Below, piece after piece: positions 37,812-51,000 of a DNA stretch of 64,000 bases. A program made the position numbers and the translations under genes. How positions within the stretch are numbered: position 1 is the first letter of the stretch; the number at the start of each line of letters is the position of its first letter. The stretch is from positions 8,503,722 through 8,567,721 of the forward strand of contig OZ037766.1 in the NCBI GenBank assembly GCA_964035545.1, written 5' to 3'. The notes beneath the pieces were generated by a model. That model saw nothing but the letters and a program-made list of their open reading frames with translations. It made no database searches and was not told the origin of the DNA. Source of the DNA: Bugula neritina (Eukaryota; Bryozoa; Gymnolaemata; Cheilostomatida; Bugulidae).

Positions 37812-38237
37812 CATGCCGAATATTTACTACAAATTTCAAAAATAGCAAAAATTAAATAGTATTACCGTGCCTATTTGCATCCAATTTACTAGTCTTACAT
37901 TTATAGCAACTGTAACGTATTTTGTGTAAAATGGTTATTGCAAGCATTATTCAATTGATATTCACATTGTAATCACAGCGAAGCTTAAACTTTATAGCTT
38001 TGTATTTACGTGCATGATTAAGTTTCAATTTTTTTTAAAATTTTATATGTATTGAAAATATGTTTAAAAACTTTACCAATAAACAAAACTAAAAAAAATG
38101 GACACATAATATAAAAAAAAATAAAATCACAAAAGTGGCAAAATTTTTCCTTTATAACTTATATAAACTTGCGGTACCATTAGCGACATAATGATTTTTC
38201 ATGGTTTAAAGTCAACACTCTTAAATATACCACACTG
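36067..38237. mobile_element. Palindromic non-autonomous hAT element with TA-rich core
   Basis: The 2,171-bp element has perfect 25-bp inverted ends beginning CAGTGTGGTATATTTAAGAG and exact 8-bp target duplications CTCCGCCC (36059-36066 and 38238-38245). Inside the ends, two arms of about 400 bp (36120-36510 and 37805-38200) are inverted copies of each other at high identity (for example TTTATATAAGTTATAAAGGA). The arms enclose a 1.3-kb almost pure A/T array. There is no transposase frame. CAGTG-type ends plus an 8-bp duplication identify the hAT superfamily. Half of this element also occurs inside the Harbinger-like MITE at 22382. Confidence 0.93.
36508..37808. repeat. TA-rich satellite core with ~200-bp higher-order period
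   Basis: It is almost entirely A and T in units of ATAT, TATAATATA and TATTATTATA. A distinct marker, TTATACTTGTATAATATA, recurs near 37037, 37243 and 37424, and as a variant near 37641, which indicates higher-order duplication of units of about 180-220 bp. It is located at the symmetry centre of the palindromic hAT element. Confidence 0.85.
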
Positions 38238-38245
38238 CTCCGCCC

Positions 38246-40631
38246 AACCCTGAGAACATCTGAGAAATCGCTCCAACGCAATTTAGCTATGAAAACGGAA
38301 ACGTATTCCGCATGCGCCTAACATTACCAGAACGTGTGTAACAAAGTTAGTTCATTGACATCATCATGATTATCATCCCTGCGGCTGGCTTACTCAATAA
38401 ATTGAATTAAATTTGTGCAAGTCATGGTACCAAAAAGAAATACCAACTGTAAAATCAAAATAGTTATCATATTACTTTAATAATTATTATGATAACGTTA
38501 TTTACTTAAGTTATTAATTCATATTTTGCTCCCAGTCCCCCCAGTTGTCCGGAGTTGAACCTGCATGTTCTGTGAATAATTGTTCATGTTGTCGTTGAGA
38601 CCACTTCAACTTCATGATCATGATGACCGCCTGGTGACGATGATCAAGATGATATTCATAGTATAATCATTATTAATATTTGTCTTTGATAATCATGTTC
38701 ACTGTATTTTTTATAATAATCATGATGATGAGATAATCTAACTGAGAGTGAGAGTGAGTAACTCTGAATCAATTCAATATCATACTGATATTGATACTCA
38801 TACTGATAGTCAAACTCAATTTTATACTGAATACTCATGCCGCTTACACTCTGCGATTACGACTACAGTGAGAGTGATGGACTGATAAACTCGTAATCAT
38901 AATGATAATGATCATGATGTGATACTGATAGTCATTCACTCATTCTGTGATTCAATTTAAAAGTAAATTTCACAGTCACTCATTCATATTGAACTTGATA
39001 TTCCTATCAATGATAATCAATATCATACTCATACTGATACTTGATCTCATACTAACTCTAACTCTAAGTCTTAGTCTAATAGTAATGCTAATTATAATAC
39101 TCATACTATGAGTCATACTAAACGTCATACTTATAGTTATAGTATTACTATTAGTTTTACTTATACTCATACTCATGCTGATTGTGAAATGTCAATGTCA
39201 TAGTGTGATAATTCTTACTAACACCATGACTATGACCAACAGTAACTCTAACTCTTAAAAGCAAGAGTAAGTACTATAGGCATAGCATGAGACTGAGTAT
39301 GAGTATCACCATCGATACGAGACTACTACTAGTACTAGTAGTAGTCCTACTACTTCAAAAGTTACTGTTAGAGTAACTTACAGTTTGTAATTATACATCT
39401 TATCTATATTCTACAGACTGTTTAAGGGTTGTATGCTAAAACAATTATGTTTTACAATAAGTTTTGTGCACACATGTCTTGAATTAATTTGGGGATTTCT
39501 GTGGCTCCTAGTCAGAAGTATTATCAAACCAATACCAAATATGAATGATTTTTTATTGCATGCTGCTCTTAGCTGCTGCAGCACACAAATTAATCACCAA
39601 GCTGGCTCAAATGTTTGAAGCACAGGTTATACATGCTGCTAAGTGAGAAAACAAATACAACCACTCTGGTATATACATGTATATTATAAGTCATAGTTAC
39701 TTCTTATGGTTATATTGTGCATTAGAAAAATGAAATAACCTGATTTCAACAAATCATGTAACAGCAATAATTATACAGTGACAACCACATAGAAGAATTT
39801 GGCTATATGGACTATTTATGTAACATTTTTAAAATGCTCTAAATATGCTGTTAGTAGCTTACTATATACTTGTGTATATTTATAAACAGGTACTGTTAAT
39901 GAATTACCACCTGGTAATCCTAGCACGTAAACTTGGATCCTACCTTTCAGGCATATACTTATTTAAGCTCACTACAGTAACTGGCTTGTATTTGTTATTT
40001 AAGATTGTCCTGACTGTCATTTTGATGAGACTCAAATTAATTGCTCATTAATTTTAAATTGCTTGTGCTATTTTCTCTACATACTCATTACGATTTTGAT
40101 TGATAGTTTCAGTGTAGTATTACTGGCCAAGTACAAATACAATGCAAAGACAGTTAAATTGGAAAACCACACTGAACCAAGTTCTTTATTACTATTAGTT
40201 ATCATTATGACCTGGTCTGCTTTCAAATTTAAATTTAAATAATTCCATATTAACAGGTATTAGGATTACTTCAGTATTTGCTGTTGCTTTTTACATAATC
40301 TGTATTTCATCAAATTCGTTCATTAGATGCAGAAAACAAAAAAATTTTAAAAACAAGTAGTTGCTAAGTTGCATTTGCTATATGTTTTTTTATTCTTTTT
40401 GCTGAAAGGTATTTGTATCAACTAGCTCACCAAATGTGTGCGCAAAATTTGTTATGAAACAAAAATTTTTGGGCATACAACTCTCAGCCTGTAGATGATA
40501 GCAAACATTTTAAAAAAAGCTTATAAAATGAGCAGACTCTTAAAACATCGGTTGATGCAAAATTCAAAGTCGGTGATAAAAACATATGTAATAAATACTC
40601 AATGTAAATGTGTTTTTAAATGTTATTGCAG
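38246..40631. other. Intergenic region with large triplet satellite (38715-39375)
   Basis: 38715-39375 is a long degenerate triplet array (units ACTCAT, ACTGAT, AGTCAT, ACTAGT). A tract of perfect ACTACTAGT palindromes lies at 39320-39350. The remainder to 40631 shows no gene. The right end carries a 3' splice site (GTTATTGCAG, AG at 40630-40631) that belongs to the CDV3 transcript. Confidence 0.6.
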
Positions 40632-40660
40632 TTGCAAATTGAAATATAAATCAAAACACA

Positions 40661-43600
40661 ATGGCTGAAGCAGACGGATTGGATGATTTTTTTGCCAAGA
40701 AAGATAAATCTAACAAAAAAAAGGGGAAATCAAAATCTAAAGGGAAGATGGTAGTCTCTGATTTAATCCCAGCTTCATCACCTACTCCCCCTAATGAATT
40801 GACTGAAACTACTGCAAGTGTAGCTGAGCAAGTTAATGAATTAAAATTAGAAAATCCAGCTCCAGAATCCAAAGATAAGAAAAAGTGCAAAAAGAAAAAA
40901 GATCGAGATGGTGGAGATGTTATCAATAAAAATGAGGTGAGCTAAAATTCTTTATTCCTAATGTACATATAGCCAGCCTGGTGTTTCAAAAAGTGTTGCG
41001 TGTACAATCAAAGCATAAGACTTGGTGAACATCAAATTATTAAATCACTGATTTGTATAACATGCATTTAGTTTTTAACATGACTCAAAATTTAGCACTT
41101 CTTCAATTGTCTAAGAATTTCTTGTCAAAAGTAAATATTTCAAGGGTTAAGTTCTCGTGCAAAATGGCCATTTTTGGTACGAAAAATTAATGAAAGTCAG
41201 TCACTAGACTAAATAGAAAAGCAATAAGTCACGTATATACTAATTGGACAAACATTTTATAATTTTGATAACCTTTTGTGTTCTGCTTTTGAAAAATATG
41301 TTGAATTTTGTTGTAATAATTTTAAAAATAAATTGCACTGTTCCTTATTAAATCTGCTTTAACTTCAATGCAACTGGTAACCTTCATAGTATAATAGTTT
41401 AGTTCACTCTTTAAATAGTATCTCATAAAATACAATTTTAATATCTAAACCTAATTTTGAGTTAGTTTTTGAATTTTTTGGTGAAAATGTAGGATTCTAA
41501 AGTAATTTAAATCAGCTGTATTAACAAATTAATGTTTTTGTCCTGCACATAACAAAAGCTATTTTCAGTATTTAGTAAAAGAACTAATATCAGATTTGTA
41601 GTAAGATCGCTTGATCCATGCTCAAATATCCATGTAATGCTTTGCAAACTTTTCTTGGTACAAGTGTGGCAGTTTTAAAATTAGCTTACTAGCCTGTATC
41701 CGTAAAATTTCTATTATGACTGATTTTCTGGCATATAGGAAGATGAATGGAATGAAGTGAATGATACTGTTGATTACTCTGGGTTACGAATAGCAACTAA
41801 AAGCATCGCAAGGTAAGAGCTAAGCTTATAATTTTTGTATTGAAAGCAGTTTTTTTTGTTCAAACAAGTTAAGGAATATTAAGAAAACATCAATTAAATC
41901 TGTTCATGCGAAGAAGTTCTCATTAATCGGCTTTACTTCACAGCTGTTTTATTTTCTCTTTGTCTTTAGTTGTTTTGTGTTGTTGATTAGTTGGGTTTTT
42001 CTGCTTTTCCCACTTGCCGCTAACCAAGATTATTATTAAATTCATTGTAACACTTGAAATGGTATTAAGTCTGGCAAATTTATATCGATAAAAACTATAG
42101 TTATTTGTTGTAGTTTGCCATTAATTTCTCTAGTTGCCAAATCATGGAGTTGGTGTATTTGCAGTATTATTTTGATCTTCAAACTGCAGCGAATAATGAG
42201 TAACATGTATCTTATTGACCTTCCAATATTTCTATATTAAAATTAATATAAAATATGAGCAAAATAATATTTGCTCTCCCCAAAAAGTGGCTTTTATTCA
42301 TTTGATTTCTCCAACACTTAGAACATGGGTGCCCTTTCTTGCAAAGATGCAAGTTAGTAAATCTGTTGAAGTACTTGATTCCATTTTATTTAAATAAGAA
42401 TATAATAGAGGATGAGCTGAAGGAATTTTGGTGAAAAAATGTATGCATTTTCCGTCGTCTGATATGCCAACCCAGCAGTTTTAATAAGGCTGGTCTTGCA
42501 AACTCTTAAAAGTATCCCAACATGATTTTGAAACTAGATTTTCCCTTTAGCATTAATTATTTCTGGTAAAACATTAGGTATATACAGGAAAGCTTTTCCT
42601 AGCCGATTTTTGTAGAAATTATGTTATTACTTTGAACTTAAACCTGACATTTTTCTCTTTTCTTCATACATCATAGCTGTAAAAAGGCATTTGTTTACAA
42701 TATAGTTCAGTAGGAAGAAAATAGCTGAGAGTCATCGCTTGAGTTTAAAATAAGAATATCTCTTTCAGTTGTCTTTGTTAAGATACCAGCTATAGCAATT
42801 CTATCAACTATTGTGCTAACAAATAAACTTAGCAACTCTATTTTATCAACAACTATCAACTTAAAGCTGCGTAGAACTTGTAAAATAAATTATTCTGTGA
42901 CTTCAATAAACAAGTTAGATATCTTAGAAATAATGTATTCTACAGGGAAGCTGCCGAAGAAGCTGCTGAAAGTGCTGCTAGAGCTGAAGCTGAATATGAT
43001 GAAGATGGCCAACTTATAGAAAAGGTGAAAGATGATACTGTTTGGAAGCTTCCAGAAAATCAACAGGAGTTGAAAATTGAAGAACCTCAAGCTCCTGGTT
43101 GGTTAAAGCTTTTTTTTATGATTGAGTTATAAATACCATTCTATGGCAAAACTAAGTTCTCAATTCAATATAATATAATAGCTACGTTTTCTTATAAATC
43201 AATGAAATATATGATCAGGGAACAGCTAGAATTCAAGTTGTTAAAGTTCAAAGGCAAAAAGCGATGTTTATAATTTGTATATGGCTAGGAAGTTAAATTA
43301 CTTGAAATGAGTAAAACTTTAGTAGTAGCAGCAGTGGTGTTTGTGTATAAGTGTTACACTCAACGGCTGTACAACTTTCTTCAAAGCTGAGTTAGGGTTT
43401 TCATCAATTCCTCAAATACTGAATGTAAGAAAAAGGTGTTCTTCCATTTATTATTTCCTGTTTTGTTATTTATTAAATTTAAAAATTATGGATACATTTT
43501 TTACCCTGGACCCTGTATAGCTCTAAAAGTAAAAAAAGTGGTTATTCAAAGTGTTGTGCTAGTGTTGTGGAGTTCTATGATGAGTGATGTTTTGTTTATC

Positions 43601-44821
43601 AATACTTGTATTTATTTGCAGCTCCGGTGATTGTAAATATGCCTAATGTCACTGACAGTAAATATGTTCCCCCATCTAAAAGATACGGTGGTGGAAATAC
43701 TGATCTGGCACCAGTCAATATTAAAAAGCCACAGAGAAAGAAAACTGCACCCAATATGAATAGCCAAGAAGATTTCCCGAGCCTCGGTGCCAGCCCTGCA
43801 ACTGCTGATTTGTAAGTAAAATATACCAGACTGTGTAATTTCTCTGAACTCATTCACAAAGTTTTAGTTTTAGAGCTACCAGAAATTGTTTTACATTAGA
43901 TCATGGTTCACACAATCAACTTAATATCTTGTTTTCTATGAAAATGGTCACACAACTTTGTAATTCTACACCAAAAAATGATTTTATTTTTTTTCTCTAC
44001 TTTTCACTAAGCCATACCTCCTGAACCTCATCAATGTTGACTATTAGGTTGTACCTTGTACCCCCCCTGCGCCCCAAACCTTTCTCCCCTTGCCTAGTTT
44101 TATGAAATTTATTTGCAACCAAAAATTTAATTACTTTCATCACCAAATCTAATTCCATCATGGATTCACACTCTTTCACTTGATGACAGTTCACTGAAAC
44201 TAAATGCTTGTGTAACCACACTTGTTTGATGCAGCACATCCACACCTACTGTTTGCTGTCATTTGAAGATGTGCCCATTTGTTTCTGTGGTTTAGTACTT
44301 GCAGTTTTACATGTTTGCAGCACTTTTTCAGTTTATTCCTCACATATAACTTATAGAAGAGGCATTTTGTGAGCTCTTGTGTGTTGGGAGAGTAAACACT
44401 ATTCTTGTTTCTTGTACATAACTACCATACTGTCATAATACTATATTTTGTTTTATACCCTGTCCTGCTACATTTTTCTGTGTCATGTGTTAGATGTAAT
44501 GTTGATAGTTGAATTCAATCTTCTTTGCAATATTTGTTTTTTTTAATTTGCTCTCCACTTGAAAATTTATATAATTAGTATTGCCAGGTGTTGCAGTATG
44601 TATTTGGCAATGTTCTGATAATTTATACTCGGTTATATAGCATGTGATTTTGTATATGCTCAGTGAATAAATTATTAGTCCTTAATGTGCATTTGTATTT
44701 TAGTGACGGATCAAGATTTGAGAAAGTAAGAGGGGGTGGTAGCTTACAGTCCAGTAGTACACCTACTGGGCCAAGTAGATTAGAAACATCTAATAAATAT
44801 AGTGCTTTGGAGCGACGTTAA
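40661..44821 (+). CDS. CDV3: CDV3 homolog, 5 coding exons
   Basis: Exons 40661-40936, 41739-41812, 42946-43097, 43622-43811 and 44704-44821 join in phase to 269 codons plus stop (human CDV3 is 258 aa). Family landmarks in order: N-terminal LDDFFAKKDKSNKKKGK (human LDNFFAKRDKKKKK), a low-complexity middle, EDEWNEV...VDYSGLRI, a vertebrate-like APVIV block followed by YVPPSKR, the DFPSLGA motif also typical of RNA-binding and Hyrax-like proteins, and a C-terminal NKYSALERR (human NQYAVLENQ). CDV3 is a cytosolic, mostly disordered tyrosine-phosphorylated protein of unclear biochemical function. Exon 3 adds an Ala/Glu-rich segment (EEAAESAARAEAEYDEDG) that I do not recall in vertebrates. Intron 4 contains a possible transposase remnant (see the entry at 43990). 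Confidence 0.92.
43990..44300 (-). pseudogene. Possible hAT (ZBED/GTF2IRD2-type) transposase remnant
   Basis: The minus-strand frame 44245-43997 reads LHKHLVSVNCHQVKECE and ELDLVMKVIKFLVANKFHKT. It resembles the helical block CxxH...L...VNFIxARxLNxRxF common to vertebrate and invertebrate hAT-derived transposases. It is a short, isolated fragment in intron 4 of CDV3 without a detectable continuation. The resemblance is from memory and weak. Confidence 0.3.
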
Positions 44822-46917
44822 TATGATTACAGTTTACCTTATCAAATTTATATGCTCTTTTGCATTTTTAATGCTTTGCAGCTCAATATACTTTTGTTTT
44901 TTGTCCAGTTGCTCTTGCAATATCTTTCATTGTCACTCTACTGGGCTAACTTGGAAGTATAGTTTTTGTGTAACATATTGCAGCTAAACACAATGTGACC
45001 ACTTTGTTAACGATTTAAAAGATTAAGGTGTCTATTGATAATTATCTTCCTTGTGTAGGATTACAGCATTTGAAATAATTATTTTTTCCATAAAACTTTA
45101 GCAAAAAACCTGTTTATTGTTTCACAATACCTGTAAAACTATTGACAAAAATATATTAACATAAGCTTTTATAAATGGATTTATTTTTGTTTATTAATCA
45201 TTATATATCATTGTTACTATCAAATAATGTTGGGCTGTAACAGTTATTAGCCAAATATCATTCAATAATAATCAACTACATGTTCTTATTACATATTATG
45301 TAGTTCTCTAAAGCTAAAAGCATTTTGTTGCTTGCTGATCACTAGACAAGCAGCCTATGGTTAAAGGAGGCTTATCCATAGAAAGTTATGTTATGATAGC
45401 AGATAATTTTTTGTTGGATGTACTTTTAAATTATTGATGTCAATAATAATTTGCTTGTCAAACTAATATATTGGCTGCATAACTTAAAATTCTGCAATGT
45501 GCCTTAATTTATGAACGTCCTATTAATTTCAGTAAATGATTTTATAAATACCCAGCTAATTTATTGCAGCTTTAAATTAAAATCCTAAAGTTAGTATATA
45601 TATATATATTAGTATAATATTAGGAAGAATTTTGCTGTAATTGGTAAAAATTTACCAAATCAGAACCTGCTATCTAAGTATTCATGTAACTGGTGCAGAT
45701 ATTTAATGTCCATATGGTATGATTCTGAGCAAATAGAATTTTTGGTCATGTGGTACCAATGGTAATTGATTTCCTTTGGCTAGGTTCTCTGCACCTTTTG
45801 GGTTATCCTCTCTATCACCGCTAGAATGTAGCAAAGTGTTAGTGTAGGTTTTCAACACGGTTGCAAGTTACTGCGGTGGTTAATAATTATGCTGAACTTC
45901 GTTCGACTAATGGAATTAGAGAATAGGCTACTATTACTAAATTCAATGCTTATTTATGGTCATGGTGGTATGGTGCATGCAGAAATTGCTATAAATTTGC
46001 TGTAGAGAGCAAGTGGCTTTTCACTGTGTGGTTGTCCACCTCTCGATGATGATGAATTGCAAAGGTAACGTTTTTTTAGCAATTGAATATAATGCAAAAT
46101 TGAACGTATTCTTTAAAAGAAAGGCGAGTATCGGTGTACTCACTCTCAGTCTGAGTCTCATTTGCATTTTGATTTTAATTTTTCTCAGTCTTGCAATTAG
46201 TATTACTGTGAGTTTGCACTAAGCCTAACAGCTGAACTTAGTAACAGTGTTACAGTAAGCATAACAGAACTCGGCATCACATTCACTGTAAGTGTAACTG
46301 TAACATGACTTTGACTTTGAGTTTAAGCTTTTGAGTTTGACTACCACTATGACTATGAGTATGAGTATCACAGTATGAGTGTTCGATGTAACTTTAATAT
46401 AAGCTTAAAGTCAAACTAATGAGTATTAATTATATTAATAAATAATAACTTATAATATAATTATGGCTATTAAACTAATACTATTACTATTATATTACTA
46501 CTAGTATTAGTATTGGTATCAAAATTGATATAACTACAATCATAAGATTAAGATACGTATTCATTACATTTAACTTTTTATCTTATACTTATAACTACAA
46601 GTTATACTTATACTTATAAACATACTCATAGTGATACTGATAGTGAATAACTATTACTTATAAAAGAGAGATCTAATAATAATTATTTAATACTACTACT
46701 CTAGTAAGCCTCATCAATATCAATAACTAAAAATTGTGTTTGATTTATTTTTCAGAATAGGCTGACTCACTACGGTCTGGGAAGTTAGATAGTTCCATCT
46801 TGTTGGCTCTTCTGAAAAGTCTGCTAGAGTGTAGATTACTTGCTCCGTGTTGATGCCAATTCTCTTCACATTAGACTGAAGTTGTGTAATTGAATAAAAC
46901 ACACAATCTTTTGATAG
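44822..46917. other. Intergenic region with triplet satellite (46130-46680)
   Basis: The 3' flank of CDV3 has no clear AATAAA close to the stop. A short TA run lies at 45595-45610. 46130-46680 is a degenerate triplet array (AGTATGAGTATC, ACTACTAGTATTAGT) like those elsewhere. The right end is a 3' splice site (TTTTGATAG, AG at 46916-46917) 6 nt before the HS2ST start codon. Confidence 0.5.
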
Positions 46918-46923
46918 TCCAAT

Positions 46924-49900
46924 ATGCTGAGCAGAATAACTCAGACGAATAAAATTTATATTGCTATAGTAATTCTAGCGGCAAACTTTGTATTATTTGT
47001 TAAATATGCCTGGAATGAAGCTCAACAAGAATCTTATTCACATCGCTCTGTTACACAAGCAGGTACGTCATTCTATAACTTTGAATATAGTTGTTCAAAG
47101 CCTATCTCGATATTTAGATCACTCACCTTGCTAAAATTAATTTGCTAATTATTTTAGTTACTGTGCATATTACTATGTGAGCTGATAGGCATTTTTTGTA
47201 AATAGTACTCTGCATCTATGTTTCCCGATGATCTTTGCAAAAAGTGCGAAGATTTTATTATTTTTGCTAAAATAATTACTTACCTGGTTTATATACCGAA
47301 CTATTTCAAAGAATGTGAAGCTTGTACAAATGGGCTATTATTTATCACATAACACCTTTTTTTAGGAAGCTTGTAATTTACTATATCTAATTTGAATCAG
47401 AAAAATACTACGTTATACTGTGGTATGGGTTCTGCATGCTTAAACATCACTCCTGTGATTCTATATTGTAGAATCTATTTTTTACCACATAGAAAATTAT
47501 ATATTTTTGTTAAAATTAATAGCAAAACGTGCCAAGTGGCTGAAAACCTTTCTATTTTGTAATGCAAATCTCAAGTATATAATATAATAATATGTGTGGT
47601 TATTGGCAATAATTAGTTACATCTATTTTAGTTGAAATGCAAAGAATTGAAAGGAGTTCTGACAAAATAAGAGAAGTACATGTAAGTATTCTTACTTACA
47701 TCTACATAGAAGGCTAAATTATTATTGTTGTTCACAATTCTGTGCTAAATGACTTTATATTACACATTCATCCCAGATGGGCATGGTTGTTAGGTTAGAT
47801 GAGCTTGCAAATTATTATATAGAAGGTACGAGTATATTCATATGTTTGTGTGTGTGTCTGTATATTTATTTATAACGATATATTTATGTAACCTGGTGAA
47901 TTTTAGGTGAAACATGTCCGAGTTTCCTCTCGGAATGCTAATGACATGGCTCCCCCTCTCTTATTTTATAACCGAGTCCCAAAAACAGGCAGCACTACCT
48001 TTGCCAACATTGCCTATGAACTGGCACAGAGAAATGACTTTAGCATGCTTCATATAAATGTTACTTATAAAAATACTAAATGGCTCAATATTCTAGATCA
48101 GGTTAGTTTTAATTTTGAAGTTTAAAATATTTTCTATGTAATGTGAATGTGTTGATGCTAGTAGGAAAGTAAACAATTTACAAAAATTAAAAATGTATAA
48201 AAAAAGTAGGCTTGTTCACTGTCTATTAAAATTTAAATAAAATTTTTAATGGAAAGCTACTGATTAAAATTATTTGCATTATTTTGTTAATGAGCTTAAA
48301 TATCTTGCTCAATATTGCCAATTTGCTACCAGAAGTAAGTTAATGTTAGTTTTTAGTTACATGTTTTACAATATAAGAACTAACAGATCACCAGTTTCAA
48401 CCATTTTCCTTGATTGATTACCCCACCAACTAATTTAGGATTGGTCTGCTAGTAATTTGGTTTAAACTCTGCTGCCTATTTGCTATTTTAGTTTAGGTGT
48501 TAGGTATTTTAATGCAGGCTGTGTAGCCTGTAGTTATCAATTTCTTTTAAACTAACATGATTGCAATTTTGTGCTGTTGTATCAATGGTACACTGCATAC
48601 CAAAGTTATATAAACTCTTGATTGGTTTGGCCTAACAGCAAAATGCATATTTTGTATTTTTTTCAGCAAAGATTTGTGAAAAATGTATCTCTTTGGACTG
48701 AAAAGCACCCTGCTTTATATCATGGTCATCTTCAATTTCTAGATTTCACAAGGTAGATATTGTTTCATGTTTGAAATTCTTATATACATATAAATAAGCA
48801 GCACATTAACTGAGAGTGAAAAAGGAAACTAATTTCAAATAAAAAAGTATTTAGGTTAATCATTTAATGTAAAGAACTATTTCTCTTGAGTCATGATAGA
48901 TATTGGTTGAATTCTGACAAAAAATTGACATGTTGTGTCTTTCTTAAAAATTCTCACTGCATTGCATGTTTACATGACATTATTTTTACAAGTGGCTGTT
49001 GAACTTTTGCTGCCTAAACAGAAATTTAACTGATATGTCATTTTTATACAGTTTCTGGAGCTGGTAGTTATATTTTGATTTTTTTTATATGAAAATATGC
49101 ATTGTTGTTAGTAATAAATTTTGTGTCCTATTTGCAGATTTGGTTATTCGAATCCGGTGTACATCAATATAATCCGAGATCCAATCGAGAGATTGGTGTC
49201 ATACTACTACTTCCTACGCCACGGAGATGACTATCGGCCTAAATTAAAAAGAGCTAAATCAAAAGACACTCAAGTGAGCATTAAAACGTATTGCTGCCTT
49301 ATCTGTAGTGGCAGCTTTCAAGCACTCATTGCGCTGCATTAACCTCTGGGCTATATTATTCTAAAGGTCACAGTAATGAGATGTGGTTGGGAAGGAATGT
49401 CATCTACATTATCTCATGGCCCCACATCCCTGTTAAATGTATTTATAAGAATACAGTGTCTGCAGCATCATGCTGTTGTTTATTACAAATTACCTAGACA
49501 AGGAAATGAGGATAAAGGAAGTTGGTTGTGCTGCCAAATTCGTTTCCTCAACTGTAATTGATGATTGCATTGTGTTGCTTGTTTTTATAGACCCTAGATG
49601 ATTGCATACAGACTTCCGGTTACAACTGTAACTTAACACGGATGATGTGGATGCAGGTTCCTTTTTTCTGTGGCCAACACGCTCAATGCCTGTAAGTCAG
49701 TTTATCTGAAATGTTTCTGTTACACTGGGTATACCATTTGAAAAAGATGGCTAAAATGTAACTTAGCAGTTATATTAAAAATTATCCAAGATCCAACTCT
49801 AATTGGTAAATGAAAACTGCCAACATAGCCTACAAACTCTCAAGGTTAATGCAGTTGACCTCTCTCAGTAAACCTTCAACAATAAATTGGGCAAAATATA

Positions 49901-51000
49901 TGGGAGTCTATCATCACTACATGATTTAATTATAGTTTCAATGTTATGAAGATCAGCATGGCTTGAATGTAAGGGAAATAATTGGCTTAGTTTTATATTT
50001 ACCTTTTATTGAGATTTATATTAAACAATTCTTACATGTCAGTTTCAGTATGTTTTTGTATGTCACCTATATTTAAAATTCATTTAATGCTTGAATTTTT
50101 TAAAGTTAAATAGTATTTTTGCTGTTAAATTTTCCTACAACTGGAAAGTTAGCCAAATCTATTAAATTCTACATTTGATAATTGAGATGAATTTGATTAG
50201 TTGGGCGACTTTCAGCAACCTTGATTTTGGGCTTAGTTTCTAAACTGGATAATTTTTCAAGATTTTGGACATACTGTATTTCCTTAGTATACCTGGGCCG
50301 TGGGCTTTGGAGCAGGCAAAGAGCAATCTAGCCAACCACTTCCTGTTGGTTGGCCTGACAGAGCAGCTTGGAGAGTTCGTTGCCCTTCTTGAGACCATGC
50401 TTCCAAGATACTTTTCAGGGGCTTATGAACTATACACAAACTGTAAGTAGGCTACTATTCAAAATGGCGCTAATTATAGAATTTTCAATGAATTCCATGT
50501 AGAAAACGTGATCCGTCTAACTAACAGCTATAGACTGCATTATTTTATGCTTGTTTGTATATTTTTCTGTTTCTCAACATAGCTAAGCTTGGACACCTCA
50601 GAAAGACCAAAGATAAAATTGCTCCTTCTAAAGAAACCGTGAGAATTATAAAGGAGTCACTCATTTATCAGTTGGAGCATGAACTCTATGAATTTGCCAA
50701 AGAACAGTTTAATTTCTTAAAACAAAGAGCATTGAAAATAGATGAAAATGAAAGGTACTGTGTTATTTATTTTGTTATAATTAAGGGTAGCAACCAAATA
50801 TTGAAAATTGCTCATGTTACAATTTTACAACAGCCTGTTTACTATATTATGAGAAAATTACATTTTTCTTTTTATCTAATTTCCATAATGAAATTTTTTC
50901 CTACTTCTTTTTCATGTTCTATCTTTAACTTATACTGTTGTTGGTGTTTTCCAGGGCAATCATTATGAAGCCTCTATTCAAATATGAAAAGATAGTATGA
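46924..51000 (+). CDS. HS2ST1: Heparan sulfate 2-O-sulfotransferase, 9 coding exons
   Basis: Exons 46924-47062, 47632-47681, 47907-48101, 48667-48752, 49138-49273, 49591-49691, 50288-50442, 50583-50754 and 50955-51000 join in phase to 359 codons plus stop (human HS2ST1 is 356 aa). It is a type II Golgi protein: an N-terminal membrane anchor at residues ~11-27 ([18 protein letters not shown]), a coiled stem, then the sulfotransferase domain. The 5'-phosphosulfate loop of PAPS binding is RVPKTGST (86-93). The catalytic His pair is in YHGH (His147/His149). The 3'-phosphate loop is [32 protein letters not shown] and HLRKTKDK are further family blocks. The enzyme transfers sulfate to the 2-O position of iduronic acid in heparan sulfate. 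All catalytic motifs are intact. A 49-nt open segment with splice sites at 47777-47825 is left out because it breaks the frame. A polyA signal AATAAA lies near 51808. Confidence 0.96.

Noticed and set aside
40651-40926. Minus-strand open frame opposite CDV3 exon 1
   Set aside because: It is a shadow of the lysine-rich CDV3 exon, and the plus frame matches the CDV3 family.
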